The notes under the pieces were generated by a model, which did no database searches, was not told the DNA's origin, and saw only the letters and a list, made by a program, of their open reading frames with translations. From JARROD01 sp037384225 (GTDB lineage: Bacteria > Pseudomonadota > Gammaproteobacteria > Pseudomonadales > Cellvibrionaceae), in assembly GCA_037384225.1 (NCBI GenBank), contig JARROD010000028.1, positions 1-18,395 on the forward strand: a stretch of 18,395 nt of DNA. Direction: 5' to 3'. Positions 7,142 to 15,754 of the stretch are shown piece by piece (position 1 is the stretch's first letter; each line of letters opens with the position of its first letter). A program made the position numbers and the translations under genes.

Positions 7142-8833
7142 ATGAGACCAAAAGTCTTAGCTATTTGTATCTTTGTCAGCTTTTTAACGGGGTGCAACTA
7201 TACAAATCTGCTGCCGCAAATGCAGACAAATGCTCCCGAGACCGTGGCAAATCAGGTAATACAGGAACCCCTGGCGCGGGGGAGGGCCTTGCGCGTGGGT
7301 CAGAGGGACAACTTAAAAGGTGACAAAAGAAAACAAACCGCAAGGAGAAAAGCCAGCGCCTTAGGCAAGACTGGATCAAAGGCCGCCGACCCGATCGATT
7401 ATGAAAACATCTGGGATCGCATGCGCGCCGGCTACAAGCTGGATTTTACGTTAAATCCACGTATCCAAACCCATCTCAACTGGTATTCACGCCATCAACT
7501 TTATCTCAACCGCGTCGCGAAACGGGCGCGTCGCTACCTTTATTACATTGTCACGGAACTTGAGGCCCAGGGCTTACCACTGGAGCTGGCACTGTTACCG
7601 GTGGTGGAGAGTGCATTTGACCCCTTCGCCTATTCACACGGTCGGGCTTCCGGAATATGGCAGATTATTCCGGAGACCGGCGTGCGTTTCGACCTCAAAC
7701 AAAACTGGTGGTACGACGGGCGCCGTGATATCAAGGCTTCCACTCGAGCGGCGCTCGAATATCTCTCTTATTTGAACGACTATTTTCAAGGCGATTGGCT
7801 ACTGGCACTGGCCGCCTATAACACCGGCGAGGGCAACGTTCAAAAAGCGATCCTAAAAAATCAGCGCAACGGTAAGCCCACCGATTTCTGGTCGCTCAAA
7901 CTGCCTATGGAAACCCGCGCCTATGTCCCCCAACTACTCGCGTTGGCGACCATTGTCCGCAACCCGGCCGCCTACAACCTGGCACTGCGTGATATCCCCA
8001 ACCGACCCTATTTTTTAATTGTGAATGTCGACTACCAGATCGATCTGGCCCAGGCCGCGGAAATGGCGGGTATCAATATCGAAGAACTCTATCTGCTCAA
8101 CCCAGGCTACAACCGCTGGGCGACGGATCCCAAAAGTTCTCGCAATCTGCTGTTGCCGGTCAACAAGGCGGCGGTATTTGCCGGCAAACTCAGTAGCCTG
8201 CCACGCAAGCAAAGGGTTGGCTGGGAGCATTATAAGGTTAAAACCGGCGATTCCCTGCTGATCATCGCCCAGCATTTCAATACCAGCGTCAGCTCCCTGA
8301 AAAAGACCAACGACTTAACCGATGACGCTATTGAAGTCGGCCAGATGCTGTTGATACCGGTTGCCACTCAACCCGCAAAACACTACGCCTACAGTGCCGA
8401 TCAACGCATGCGCCGCAGTAAATCCCGCTTGCGCACCACGCAACAACACCGGGGCGCTACGCGGATCAATTATCGGGTTAAAGCCGGTGATACCTTTTGG
8501 GAAATAGCGCAACAGCACGGCGTCAAGGCGAGAGATATTGCCCGCTGGAACGGCATGGCGCCAAGAGATTCACTGCGCGAAGGACAAACTTTGGTGGTGT
8601 GGAGCCGAATGTCCCCCGAGCTTTTCGATCTGGACAGTGAGGGCGAGGAAGAGGACGGAACGCCCATTATCCGCAAGGTAGTAGCCTATCAGGTGCGGCA
8701 GGGGGACTCGCTGGCCGGAATCGCCGGAAAATTCAACCTCTCCATCAACGATATCATGCGTTGGAATACCATTAACAATATTCACCCAGGGCAATCGCTG
8801 ACACTGTTTGTCGACGTAACGCAGGTGAATTGA
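7142..8833 (+). CDS. mltD: Membrane-bound lytic murein transglycosylase D
   Basis: This outer-membrane lipoprotein cleaves peptidoglycan glycan strands non-hydrolytically, leaving 1,6-anhydro-muropeptides. The N-terminal 17 residues are a lipoprotein signal ending in the lipobox LTGC (Cys18). A basic linker precedes the SLT domain. Its catalytic Glu156 lies in LPVVESAFDPFAYS, followed by GRASGIWQIIPETG and AAYNTGEGNV (about 224-233). Three LysM peptidoglycan-binding modules follow at about 363-406, 443-486 and 515-557, each with a YxVxxGDS/T start. The 563-residue length is longer than E. coli MltD (452), from longer linkers and the third LysM. The ribosome binding site is weak. Confidence 0.96.
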   Translation: MRPKVLAICIFVSFLTGCNYTNLLPQMQTNAPETVANQVIQEPLARGRALRVGQRDNLKGDKRKQTARRKASALGKTGSKAADPIDYENIWDRMRAGYKLDFTLNPRIQTHLNWYSRHQLYLNRVAKRARRYLYYIVTELEAQGLPLELALLPVVESAFDPFAYSHGRASGIWQIIPETGVRFDLKQNWWYDGRRDIKASTRAALEYLSYLNDYFQGDWLLALAAYNTGEGNVQKAILKNQRNGKPTDFWSLKLPMETRAYVPQLLALATIVRNPAAYNLALRDIPNRPYFLIVNVDYQIDLAQAAEMAGINIEELYLLNPGYNRWATDPKSSRNLLLPVNKAAVFAGKLSSLPRKQRVGWEHYKVKTGDSLLIIAQHFNTSVSSLKKTNDLTDDAIEVGQMLLIPVATQPAKHYAYSADQRMRRSKSRLRTTQQHRGATRINYRVKAGDTFWEIAQQHGVKARDIARWNGMAPRDSLREGQTLVVWSRMSPELFDLDSEGEEEDGTPIIRKVVAYQVRQGDSLAGIAGKFNLSINDIMRWNTINNIHPGQSLTLFVDVTQVN

Positions 8834-8901
8834 CAGCGGCGTGGTTGAATCTCAAGCGGCAGGCGTTGTAAAAATTTAGCGATTGCGTTGCTCGATAAAA
8901 T

Positions 8902-10326
8902 TCAGGATTTATTGTCACTCAAATGCTGCAAACTCACTTGTGTCTGCAACACAAAATGGCAAAAACTGGCGAACTGCTCCTTTTCCAGGCGTCCGCCAAG
9001 ATTCCAGCGGTCTGCGTAAAAAATCCCCACATCCCTTTTGCCGAGACGAACATTCGAGACAAAAGCCGGATAGAATCCGACAAGCGCGAGCAATTTCGGA
9101 CAATAAAGCTGTTTTAACCGCGTCTTGGCGGTTTTATTGATCCAGAGCGGTTCATTGGCTTTGAGGGCGTGGGTGAAAATATTATCCTCCTGTTTCGACA
9201 GGGAAAACTCGACATTTTCACGCCATTTTTCCGTTCCCTCTCCCAGAGCATACCTTATTTTCAGCTTACCGTTATGTATGAATCCTACTGCCACCCGCTC
9301 CAGTCCTACCCCCCGGTGCAAACCCTCCAGCACCATCTGAAAAATAGTGTTGACGTCCAGCTTCTCCGCCAACGTATTCGACAAATCCCGCAGTATATTC
9401 AACTGCAATTGCGGGTCCGATTTAATGAGTTTCGAATCCGGTTCCGGGGCGGTTTCAAGGGCAAAGTTGTTACTGGTGGGAAGTAAATGGCAGAGTTTCG
9501 CCGCGCCGTAGGTAACCGCAACTTCGGCCGCTTCATCGGCCATCGCCATCACCGTCTCCCGCGCCTCATCGATACTTAGACCGGTGAATCTGGCGACTTT
9601 TTTTAGGGTCACAAGCATGTCCGGGGACGACCAACCGTGCTTGGATTTGCGGCTGATCTCATCGCCCAGGCACACCGCCAATACCTTCGACGACGGCGAT
9701 TTCGGCGGCGACAATGCCTGCTCAAGGGCTTCCCCCAGTTTCCAGACCCCCGCCAATGCCCGGGTGATGGCTTTAAAACTGGTACCTATCACCTCTTCAG
9801 TTGCCTCGCGTTCACTGACCCCCTCTTGAAGCAAACTATCCAGTTCGTCGGCATACTCGCCACCGCAGGCCCAAAAAGCCATGGCGCCCAGGTGGTAAAG
9901 CAGCGCGGCGATAAACACCTCCTCACGTATCTCTTCGCCGCCGCGACGAACCAGGTTTCGAGCCTGCACCGCAGCGTGAAACCCCTGAGCCATCGCCGCC
10001 AACAAATGCTCCCGCGGTTCTTTGCCCAGTAGCGAATCGATCACCATCACCGAAATACAAATCGCCCGCACCCCCTTAAAACCAATCAGAACAATAGCCC
10101 GACTAACCGTGTTAATGGGGAAGTTTGAAGGGTTATAATGAACGCTGTTGGCAATGCGCAATACCTGGGAAGTTAAATTGGCATCCTTCAAAATAACAGC
10201 CGCCAGTTGATTGACATCAGACTCGTCGCTGCCGGTCAACTCATTGAGTTCCTTGATGATAGTGGCAAGTACCGGCATATCCACTCTGCTGAGCTTGTTG
10301 ACCCAGGCTTTTAAGCCTTTTGCCAT
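8902..10326 (-). CDS. HDOD-domain signalling protein with C-terminal GAF-like domain
   Basis: The 474-residue product starts with an HDOD domain (about residues 12-210). Typical features are VILKDANLTSQVLRIANSVHY, SRAIVLIGFKGVRAI and FIAALLYHLGAMAFW. HDOD proteins resemble HD phosphohydrolases without the metal ligands and act as scaffolds in signalling, motility or c-di-GMP pathways. After a linker (about 275-310) comes a GAF-like sensor module (about 315-470: LRDLSNTLAEKLDVNTIFQM, then GLERVAVGFI). The ligand and output are not readable from sequence. It converges on mltD across a 68-bp gap without a clear terminator and follows nhaC on the same strand. AGGA precedes the ATG, and an upstream promoter is visible, so it need not depend on nhaC transcription. 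Confidence 0.85.
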   Translation of the reverse strand: MAKGLKAWVNKLSRVDMPVLATIIKELNELTGSDESDVNQLAAVILKDANLTSQVLRIANSVHYNPSNFPINTVSRAIVLIGFKGVRAICISVMVIDSLLGKEPREHLLAAMAQGFHAAVQARNLVRRGGEEIREEVFIAALLYHLGAMAFWACGGEYADELDSLLQEGVSEREATEEVIGTSFKAITRALAGVWKLGEALEQALSPPKSPSSKVLAVCLGDEISRKSKHGWSSPDMLVTLKKVARFTGLSIDEARETVMAMADEAAEVAVTYGAAKLCHLLPTSNNFALETAPEPDSKLIKSDPQLQLNILRDLSNTLAEKLDVNTIFQMVLEGLHRGVGLERVAVGFIHNGKLKIRYALGEGTEKWRENVEFSLSKQEDNIFTHALKANEPLWINKTAKTRLKQLYCPKLLALVGFYPAFVSNVRLGKRDVGIFYADRWNLGGRLEKEQFASFCHFVLQTQVSLQHLSDNKS

Positions 10327-10359
10327 AGGTTGGTTCCTGTTAGTTTTCGTGTCAGAACA

Positions 10360-10387
10360 AGTATAGTGTCAAATACGCGCTATCCAA
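10360..10387 (-). promoter_or_regulatory. Candidate promoter for the HDOD-GAF gene
   Basis: On the minus strand TTGGAT (10387-10382), a 16-base spacer and TATACT (10365-10360) precede the start codon by about 33 bases. It lies in the gap between the nhaC stop and the HDOD-GAF start, which is otherwise featureless. Confidence 0.45.
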
Positions 10388-10399
10388 CCTTTGCTGCCC

Positions 10400-11806
10400 T
10401 CACAAGCTTAACCCTACGACAAAAAAGGCCAGCGCCGATAACCCACCCATAAACAATGCGTAAGGCATCTGCGTGCGCACGTGGTCGATATGATCCGTCG
10501 CCGACGCCATCGACGCGACGACGGTCGTATCGCTGATCGGTGAAGCGTGATCGCCGAAAATGCCGCCCGACAGCACCGCCGCCAGAAACGGCGCCACCGG
10601 CAGCTCCAGCGCCACCGCCATGGGCACCGCGATAGGAACCATAATCGCAAACGTGCCCCAACTCGATCCAATTGAAAAGGACATTGCCCCGGCGACTAAA
10701 AATATCACCGGCAAAAGCGCCGGCCGGGGCAAGAAATCCCCTACCGCACCGGCCACATAAGCGCCGGTGCCCATGCTATCGGTCAAGTCTCCCAGCGCCA
10801 GTGCCAACACCAACACCAGAGCCACAGGCAATAGCCCCCCGGCGCCCTGCAGAGAGTGCCTCATTAAGTCATTCAAAGACATAGCCCGTTGTGTCAACAA
10901 CATTATCCAGGCCACTGCCACCCCAAACAGAGACGCCCACAATATACTGGTGGACCCCGAACCCGCGGACAAGTCCCCATCACCGGTGATGTACAAACCC
11001 AATGGCATCATCATTATCATTGCCACAATCGGAATCACCATGTTGCGCGCTCGGGGCCGCGGTCCCTCCTCTGCCGCCGCCAGTACTTCGGGTTCCACCA
11101 ATGGCGTCGCACCCGGCCACAACACTTGCCCATCCTGTGTACGCCGTTGGGCTTTTCGCATAGAGGCGAAATCAAACCCGAAAAAAATGCTCACCGCCAC
11201 CAGCAATACAGCACCGTAAGCGTAAAAATTGTAGGCGATGGCGTTAATAAAGGTCTGCAGTGCCGAGGTATCACCGAGATTTTGCAAAAGCCCGACATTA
11301 AAGGCACCCCAGGCATTGAGCGGAATTAATATGCACACCGGTGCCGATGTAGAGTCGACAATATACGCAAGCTTTTCTCGCGAGACTTTGAAGCGATCGA
11401 ACAGCGGCCGCGAAACAGCCCCCGCCACCAGCATGGTAATATTCGATTCGATAAAAATAACCAGCCCGAGCAGCCACGCCAGCCACTGACAGCTTTTCTC
11501 GCTGTTAACCCAGCGTTTGTGTTCTACCCAATCGATAAACCCCTTTACACCGTTACCCTTTTCCATAACTGCAATCAGCGCGCCCACCACCAACGTAAAA
11601 ATCACCACGCGCGCATCTCCGGCGCTGCCCAGTACTGAGACGAGTGCATCCACCGTTTCTCGCAGCCCCGCGGCCGGATTGCCCCCGGATAAAATGCTAT
11701 AGCCGAGCCAGAGACCGGCGGCCAGAGACAGGTAAACCTGGCGGCTGAAAATAGCCAAAAAGATAGCGAGCAGCGGTGGCAGCAGCGAGATAAGCCCCAA
11801 CTCCAT
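10400..11806 (-). CDS. nhaC: NhaC-family Na+/H+ antiporter
   Basis: The product is a 468-residue, very hydrophobic transporter with about eleven to twelve membrane segments. The NhaC family signature is clear near the C-terminus: SFSIGSSWGTFAIMVPIAVP (about 375-394) and GGIFGDHASPISDTTVVASM (about 411-430). Conserved ESNITMLVAG and STSAPVCILIPLNAWGA segments lie in the first half. Members exchange Na+ for H+ and some carry organic acids or malate-lactate, so the exact substrate is not certain. A hydrophilic loop (about 220-255, rich in Arg and Glu) splits the two halves. It is unrelated in sequence to the NhaB gene in this window. AGGTG precedes the ATG by about ten bases. A copy of the repeat element lies about 50 bases upstream, close to where its promoter should be. 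Confidence 0.88.
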   Translation of the reverse strand: MELGLISLLPPLLAIFLAIFSRQVYLSLAAGLWLGYSILSGGNPAAGLRETVDALVSVLGSAGDARVVIFTLVVGALIAVMEKGNGVKGFIDWVEHKRWVNSEKSCQWLAWLLGLVIFIESNITMLVAGAVSRPLFDRFKVSREKLAYIVDSTSAPVCILIPLNAWGAFNVGLLQNLGDTSALQTFINAIAYNFYAYGAVLLVAVSIFFGFDFASMRKAQRRTQDGQVLWPGATPLVEPEVLAAAEEGPRPRARNMVIPIVAMIMMMPLGLYITGDGDLSAGSGSTSILWASLFGVAVAWIMLLTQRAMSLNDLMRHSLQGAGGLLPVALVLVLALALGDLTDSMGTGAYVAGAVGDFLPRPALLPVIFLVAGAMSFSIGSSWGTFAIMVPIAVPMAVALELPVAPFLAAVLSGGIFGDHASPISDTTVVASMASATDHIDHVRTQMPYALFMGGLSALAFFVVGLSL

Positions 11807-11853
11807 AGCAAATACACCTAATGTTGTTATGTGTTTTTATTGGTTGATCATTT

Positions 11854-11943
11854 GTAGTTTCTCAATAACCCGGGGTATTTGTGCCTTCGATTCGGCGGCC
11901 ATCCGCCTGACACTGTGCTTACCCCGACTTATTGAGAAGTTAC
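11854..11943. repeat. 90-bp copy of the inverted-repeat element, the most complete short form
   Basis: The left end GTAGTTTCTCAATAA (11854-11868) and right end TTATTGAGAAGTTAC (11929-11943) are inverse copies with one mismatch. The left inner part matches the 1546 copy (GTGCCTTCGATTCGGCGGCC). A 24-base inner segment (11902-11925) occurs inverted and identical in the 18075 copy. No target duplication is seen. Confidence 0.9.
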
Positions 11944-12072
11944 CAATGACGTTTCTAACTATCGGAAATAATAAGCGTTGTGAATTCTAATGAATAGTTT
12001 TAAAAAAGCAGGGAGAATGGAAAATATACCCAAAGCGTTTGAGGTTTAGGTCTTCAGAGTGCGTCAATTTTT

Positions 12073-12102
12073 GCTCCCCCTTCTTTTAATATCAGGGGGA
12101 GC
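12073..12102. other. Perfect 9-bp stem-loop downstream of glcB
   Basis: GCTCCCCCT (12073-12081), a 12-base loop and AGGGGGAGC (12094-12102). On the glcB strand it is followed by AAAAA rather than a T run, so it is not a standard intrinsic terminator. A second, shorter hairpin, CGTGGC-GGGC-GCCACG, follows at 12113-12128. Confidence 0.7.
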
Positions 12103-12139
12103 GACGACGCCGCGTGGCGGGCGCCACGGTTTCGGCGTG

Positions 12140-12162
12140 GTAACTTCTCAATAAGGAGTTAC
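12140..12162. repeat. 23-bp collapsed copy of the inverted-repeat element
   Basis: The left end GTAACTTCTCAATAA runs directly into GG and the last six bases of the right end (AGTTAC). The interior and most of the right arm are missing, so it looks like an internal-deletion derivative. It is separated by seven bases from the next copy. Confidence 0.7.
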
Positions 12163-12169
12163 TCAACCA

Positions 12170-12205
12170 GTAACTTCTCAATAACGCGGGGTATTGAGAA
12201 GCTAC
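12170..12205. repeat. 36-bp minimal copy of the element with 8-bp flanking direct repeats
   Basis: GTAACTTCTCAATA and TATTGAGAAGCTAC are 14-base arms with one mismatch around the 8-base centre ACGCGGGG. The direct repeat CTCAACCA occurs immediately on both sides (12162-12169 and 12206-12213), as a target-site duplication would. The left repeat shares its first C with the end of the 23-bp copy. Confidence 0.85.
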
Positions 12206-12231
12206 CTCAACCAGGTCTAAGCGTGTGGCAG

Positions 12232-14427
12232 CTATCGGATTTTAGCTTTCGCTTCCCGGCGATAGGCATGCAATAAAGGCTCGGTGTAACCGTTGGGCTG
12301 CGACCGGCCTTTCAAAATCAGATCACAGGCCGCCCGAAACGCTACGCTGCTGTCGAAATCAGGCGCCATGTTTCTGTAGCCCGGGTCGCCGGCGTTCTGG
12401 GCATCCACCACGGCGGCCATCCGCCACAGAGTCTCTATCACCTGCTTCTCATCGCAAATGCCGTGAAATAACCAGTTGGCGATGTGCTGGCTCGAAATCC
12501 GCAAGGTGGCCCGGTCTTCCATTAAACCGATATTGTTGATATCCGGGACTTTCGAGCAACCGACGCCCTGATCGATCCAGCGCACTACATAGCCCAGAAT
12601 ACCCTGAGCGTTATTGTCCAGTTCTTGCTGAATGTCCTCGGCGGTTAACTGTTGCGGATCGCTCAACAGCGGTATCGTTAAAATATCGTGGAGGCGCGCG
12701 GGCGGGCGATCGGCCAATGCCTTCTGGCGCTCAAACACATCCACTTGGTGGTAGTGAATTGCGTGCAGGGTGGCAGCATTTGGCGAAGGTACCCAGGCAG
12801 TATTTGCCCCGGCTTTGGGGTGGCCGATTTTGGTGGCAAGCATTTGTGCCATCAAGTCCGGCATCGGCCACATGCCTTTGCCGATCTGCGCGCGCCCCGG
12901 CAGCCCGGCGGCCAGACCTATATCCACGTTCCAGTCTTCGTAAGCGTTGATCCACGGTTGTTGTTTCATATCCGCTTTGCGCACGACGGGTCCCGCGGCC
13001 ATGCTGGTATGAATTTCATCGCCGGTACGGTCCAGGAAGCCTGTATTGATAAAGACGACCCGCTCTTTGGCTACTTCGATGCACTGTTTGAGATTTACTG
13101 TGGTGCGGCGCTCTTCGTCCATTATGCCGACCTTGAGGGTATTGTGCGGCAGACGCAGGATCTGTTCGATGCGTCCGAACAGTTCACAGGTAAAGGCCAC
13201 TTCTTCCGGACCGTGCATTTTGGGTTTGACGATATAAACACTGCCGGCACGGGAGTTTCGCAACCGATTGGCTTTTTTCAGGTCCGGTAGCGCCGCGGCA
13301 ACGGTTACCACACCATCGAGAATACCTTCAAAGATTTCATTGCCATTGCGGTCCAGAATCGCATCGGTGGTCATTAGGTGACCGACGTTGCGCACGAATA
13401 ACAGGCTGCGGCCGTGTAATGTTATTTCCGCACCGTCGGGTGTTTTGTAGTTGCGGTCGTTGTTCATGCAACGGGTTATGGTGCGACCACCTTTATTGAA
13501 GGTTTCTTCCAGGGTGCCTCGCATAAGGCCAAACCAATTGCGGTAGACTTCGACCTTGTCTTCGGCGTCTACTGCCGCCACTGAGTCTTCGCAATCCATG
13601 ATCGTGGTAACGGCGGCTTCCATTAGCAAGTCTTTGATACCGGCCGTGTCGTCTTTGCCAATGGCGGATTCACGGTCGATCTGGATTTCAATGTGCAGGC
13701 CATTGTTTTTCAACAACACTGCTGTAGGGGCGGCTTCAGTACCGTTATAACCAATAAATTTTTCCGGTTGCAGCAGTTTCGCAGCGCGGCCGTCTGTCAG
13801 TTCCGCTATCAGTTGTCTGTCTTTGACTGTGTATTGCGCCACGGCGCTGTGGCTGGCGTCCGCCAGGGGCGCGCTGGTATCGAGCAGGTTGCGGGCAAAT
13901 TCAATCACTCGAGCACCGCGTACGGGGTTATAGCCCGAGCCTTTTTCCGCGCCCTCTTGTTCGGGGATGGCATCGGTGCCGTAGAGCGCGTCGTAGAGGC
14001 TGCCCCAGCGGGCGTTGGCGGCGTTGAGGGCAAAGCGGGCGTTCTTAACCGGTACCACCAGTTGTGGACCGGCCTGTCCGGCGATCTCCACATCGACATT
14101 TTCCGTGGTTACGGTAAAGTCTCCGCCGTCGGGGAGTAAATAACCGATTTCCCGCAGAAAAGCTTCGTAGGCGACGGCGTCTATCTGTAGCCCTTGTGGC
14201 CCCTGTTGTGCCGGGTGTTCACTGTGCCAGGCATCTATTTTTTCCTGAAATTCGTCACGCTTTGCTAACAGCGCTTGGTTCCGGGATGTCAGGTCGTCCA
14301 GGATGGTTTCCAGTTGGCTCCAAAATTGATCCGCTTCAACGTCTGTACCGGAGAGAATTTCATCGTTGACCAAGTTGTACAGCGACAGGGCTATTTGGAG
14401 ACCGCCTTTTTGAATTCGAGTTGTCAT
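12232..14427 (-). CDS. glcB: Malate synthase G
   Basis: This cytoplasmic enzyme condenses glyoxylate and acetyl-CoA to malate, completing the glyoxylate shunt started by the isocitrate lyase nearby. The start at ATG 14427 gives 731 residues beginning MTTRIQKGGLQIA, like pseudomonad malate synthase G, with TGAGG upstream. An upstream in-frame ATG at 14457 would add ten residues but has a poor ribosome binding site. Key residues at positions equivalent to E. coli GlcB are visible: Arg346 in FVRNVGHLMTT, Glu438 in MDEERRT, Asp466 in GFLDRTGDEIH, Cys624 and the catalytic base Asp638 in GCSKVPDINNIGLMEDRATL. QAGPQLVVPVKNARFALNAA and NARWGSLYDALYGTDAI are further family blocks. It lies downstream of the LysR gene on the same strand, with a 185-bp gap that probably holds its promoter. 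Confidence 0.97.
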   Translation of the reverse strand: MTTRIQKGGLQIALSLYNLVNDEILSGTDVEADQFWSQLETILDDLTSRNQALLAKRDEFQEKIDAWHSEHPAQQGPQGLQIDAVAYEAFLREIGYLLPDGGDFTVTTENVDVEIAGQAGPQLVVPVKNARFALNAANARWGSLYDALYGTDAIPEQEGAEKGSGYNPVRGARVIEFARNLLDTSAPLADASHSAVAQYTVKDRQLIAELTDGRAAKLLQPEKFIGYNGTEAAPTAVLLKNNGLHIEIQIDRESAIGKDDTAGIKDLLMEAAVTTIMDCEDSVAAVDAEDKVEVYRNWFGLMRGTLEETFNKGGRTITRCMNNDRNYKTPDGAEITLHGRSLLFVRNVGHLMTTDAILDRNGNEIFEGILDGVVTVAAALPDLKKANRLRNSRAGSVYIVKPKMHGPEEVAFTCELFGRIEQILRLPHNTLKVGIMDEERRTTVNLKQCIEVAKERVVFINTGFLDRTGDEIHTSMAAGPVVRKADMKQQPWINAYEDWNVDIGLAAGLPGRAQIGKGMWPMPDLMAQMLATKIGHPKAGANTAWVPSPNAATLHAIHYHQVDVFERQKALADRPPARLHDILTIPLLSDPQQLTAEDIQQELDNNAQGILGYVVRWIDQGVGCSKVPDINNIGLMEDRATLRISSQHIANWLFHGICDEKQVIETLWRMAAVVDAQNAGDPGYRNMAPDFDSSVAFRAACDLILKGRSQPNGYTEPLLHAYRREAKAKIR

Positions 14428-14479
14428 AGCTAAAGCCTCAGTTTCTGCTGCCTGCATCAGGTTTTACACACCGTAATCC

Positions 14480-14497
14480 TGCAGGCATTGGCCTGCA
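14480..14497. other. Inverted repeat in the glcB leader
   Basis: TGCAGGC (14480-14486), ATTG, GCCTGCA (14491-14497): a perfect 7-bp stem with a 4-base loop, about 53 bases before the glcB ATG. It could be an operator or a leader hairpin, and no factor can be named. Confidence 0.5.
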
Positions 14498-14577
14498 AGG
14501 GCGACCGCTGACAAAAACAGCGCAGTGAAATCGTTGCGAGGCGCCATTTTAGACAGCTCGAATAAATTTCACCAGTT

Positions 14578-14590
14578 TATACTTTGTATA
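14578..14590. promoter_or_regulatory. Possible LysR-type operator upstream of glcB
   Basis: TATAC-TTT-GTATA is a perfect 13-base dyad that fits the T-N11-A rule for LysR-family sites. It lies about 150 bases before the glcB start, just past the end of the LysR gene. No equally good site was found in the aceA upstream region, so the link to the neighbouring regulator is inference. Confidence 0.35.
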
Positions 14591-14612
14591 GTCGGTATTT
14601 TTCCTATGAATA

Positions 14613-15551
14613 TCAGTCAATACTGTGTGCCACTTCCAACACCAGTCTGCGCATCCATTTATGGGCGGCATTGTTTTGTAACAGCGGGCTCCAGGCCATA
14701 GTCAATTCAAAGGCGGGGATCTCAAACGGCGGCGCCTTAAGCACCAGGTGCGGGTTGTCCAATTGCAAACGCGCAGCGCGACTGGGGATTGTCGCCACCA
14801 GGTCCCTTTGTTCCGCCAGTAACATCGCCACCTGATAGTGGCGGGTAAATACGGTGATGCGGCGCTTTTTATTCTGCTGTCTCAGCACCTCGTCCACCCA
14901 CCCGAGACGCTGTACATCGCTGGGGTCCACTCCCACGCCAACCCCCATGCCGGTTTTACTGACCCAGACATGCTGTGCCTGAAGATAGGTTTGGAGATTG
15001 AAGTCTTCTAAAATAGGGTTGTCCACACTTAAAAGACAGGAAAAACTGTCCTTCCACACCGTCGATTTATGGAAGGACTCCGGCATGCTATCGAAGCGGT
15101 TGATCACCATATCCACCTTTCCCTGTTCCACATCGAGGTAGCTGACATCGCTGGGCGTCATAATGTCCAGAATAACCCCTGGCGCTTCGTTTCGCAGGCG
15201 GCTGAGTAAATAGGGAATCAAGGTTGATTCGGCGTAGTCGCTGGCCATAATCCGGAACACTCGGTCGCTGGCGGCGGGGTTGAAATCCGTTTTTGGCTGT
15301 ACTACCTTCTCCATGTCCAATAGTAGTCGACGCAGCATCGGCGCCAGTTCACAGGCTCTTTCCGTCGGCGTCATACCCCCACTGGTTCTGACCAGTAGTG
15401 GATCGTCAAACAAACTGCGCAGGCGGCGCAGGCTATTGCTCATGGCCGGCTGGCTGATACCGAGATAATTGGCCGCGCGGGTTACATTGCGCTCGCGCAG
15501 CAGGATATCCAGGTACACCAGTAGATTCAGATCAATACGTGAGATGTTCAT
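14613..15551 (-). CDS. LysR-family transcriptional regulator of the glyoxylate-shunt cluster
   Basis: This 312-residue protein is a typical LysR-type regulator. The N-terminal winged helix-turn-helix spans about residues 5-64 (RNVTRAANYLGISQPAMSNS, then LRRLRSLFDDPLLVRT). The rest is a periplasmic-binding-protein-like effector domain (from about 97: VFRIMASDYAESTLIPYLL). The DNA-binding part resembles the NodD-like subgroup of LysR proteins. It lies between glcB (same strand, downstream) and aceA (divergent, 203-bp gap), the usual layout for a regulator of its neighbours. Regulation of aceA and/or glcB is therefore inferred from position; the effector is unknown. It ends at a TGA 185 bases before the glcB start. 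Confidence 0.88.
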   Translation of the reverse strand: MNISRIDLNLLVYLDILLRERNVTRAANYLGISQPAMSNSLRRLRSLFDDPLLVRTSGGMTPTERACELAPMLRRLLLDMEKVVQPKTDFNPAASDRVFRIMASDYAESTLIPYLLSRLRNEAPGVILDIMTPSDVSYLDVEQGKVDMVINRFDSMPESFHKSTVWKDSFSCLLSVDNPILEDFNLQTYLQAQHVWVSKTGMGVGVGVDPSDVQRLGWVDEVLRQQNKKRRITVFTRHYQVAMLLAEQRDLVATIPSRAARLQLDNPHLVLKAPPFEIPAFELTMAWSPLLQNNAAHKWMRRLVLEVAHSID

Positions 15552-15682
15552 TCAAGACCTTGTGTGCCCAAAAGAATCATTCATTTAAAAAATAGCGAAA
15601 ATAAAAACTATAAATTAGCTAAATTTTCCCACAATCTCTAGACTCTGTCCACGATGTAATCTTGAACAACCACTCCCTTAGA

Positions 15683-15708
15683 GCCGTCAAATACCCTGAG
15701 CAGACGGC
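15683..15708. promoter_or_regulatory. Inverted repeat in the aceA upstream region
   Basis: GCCGTC (15683-15688) and GACGGC (15703-15708) are separated by 14 bases, putting the half-site centres 20 bases apart, on one face of the helix. It lies about 46-72 bases before the aceA ATG. It could be a repressor site or leader hairpin. I could not place a convincing promoter here. Confidence 0.3.
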
Positions 15709-15754
15709 CCTTGGCGGCACGATAATGAAGTAGAGAGACAGAGAGAATAGAGAG

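Larger units (their letters stand above)
11807..12231. other. Gene-free stretch between glcB and nhaC
   Basis: These 425 bases hold a 90-bp repeat copy (11854-11943), an AT-rich spacer without a recognisable gene, two hairpins (12073-12102 and 12113-12128) and a pair of minimal repeat copies (12140-12162 and 12170-12205). No reading frame with protein-like features is visible. Both flanking genes are on the minus strand, so it is the 3' flank of glcB and the 5' flank of nhaC. Confidence 0.8.

Noticed and set aside
10889..11329. 146-codon + strand open frame, very rich in His, Gln and Arg, opposite nhaC
   Set aside because: It is a shadow of the hydrophobic nhaC gene on the opposite strand, and the composition is an artefact of that.
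12688..13290. 200-codon + strand open frame opposite glcB
   Set aside because: glcB is certain on the other strand with conserved active-site residues. The antisense frame reflects its codon use and has no domain-like features.
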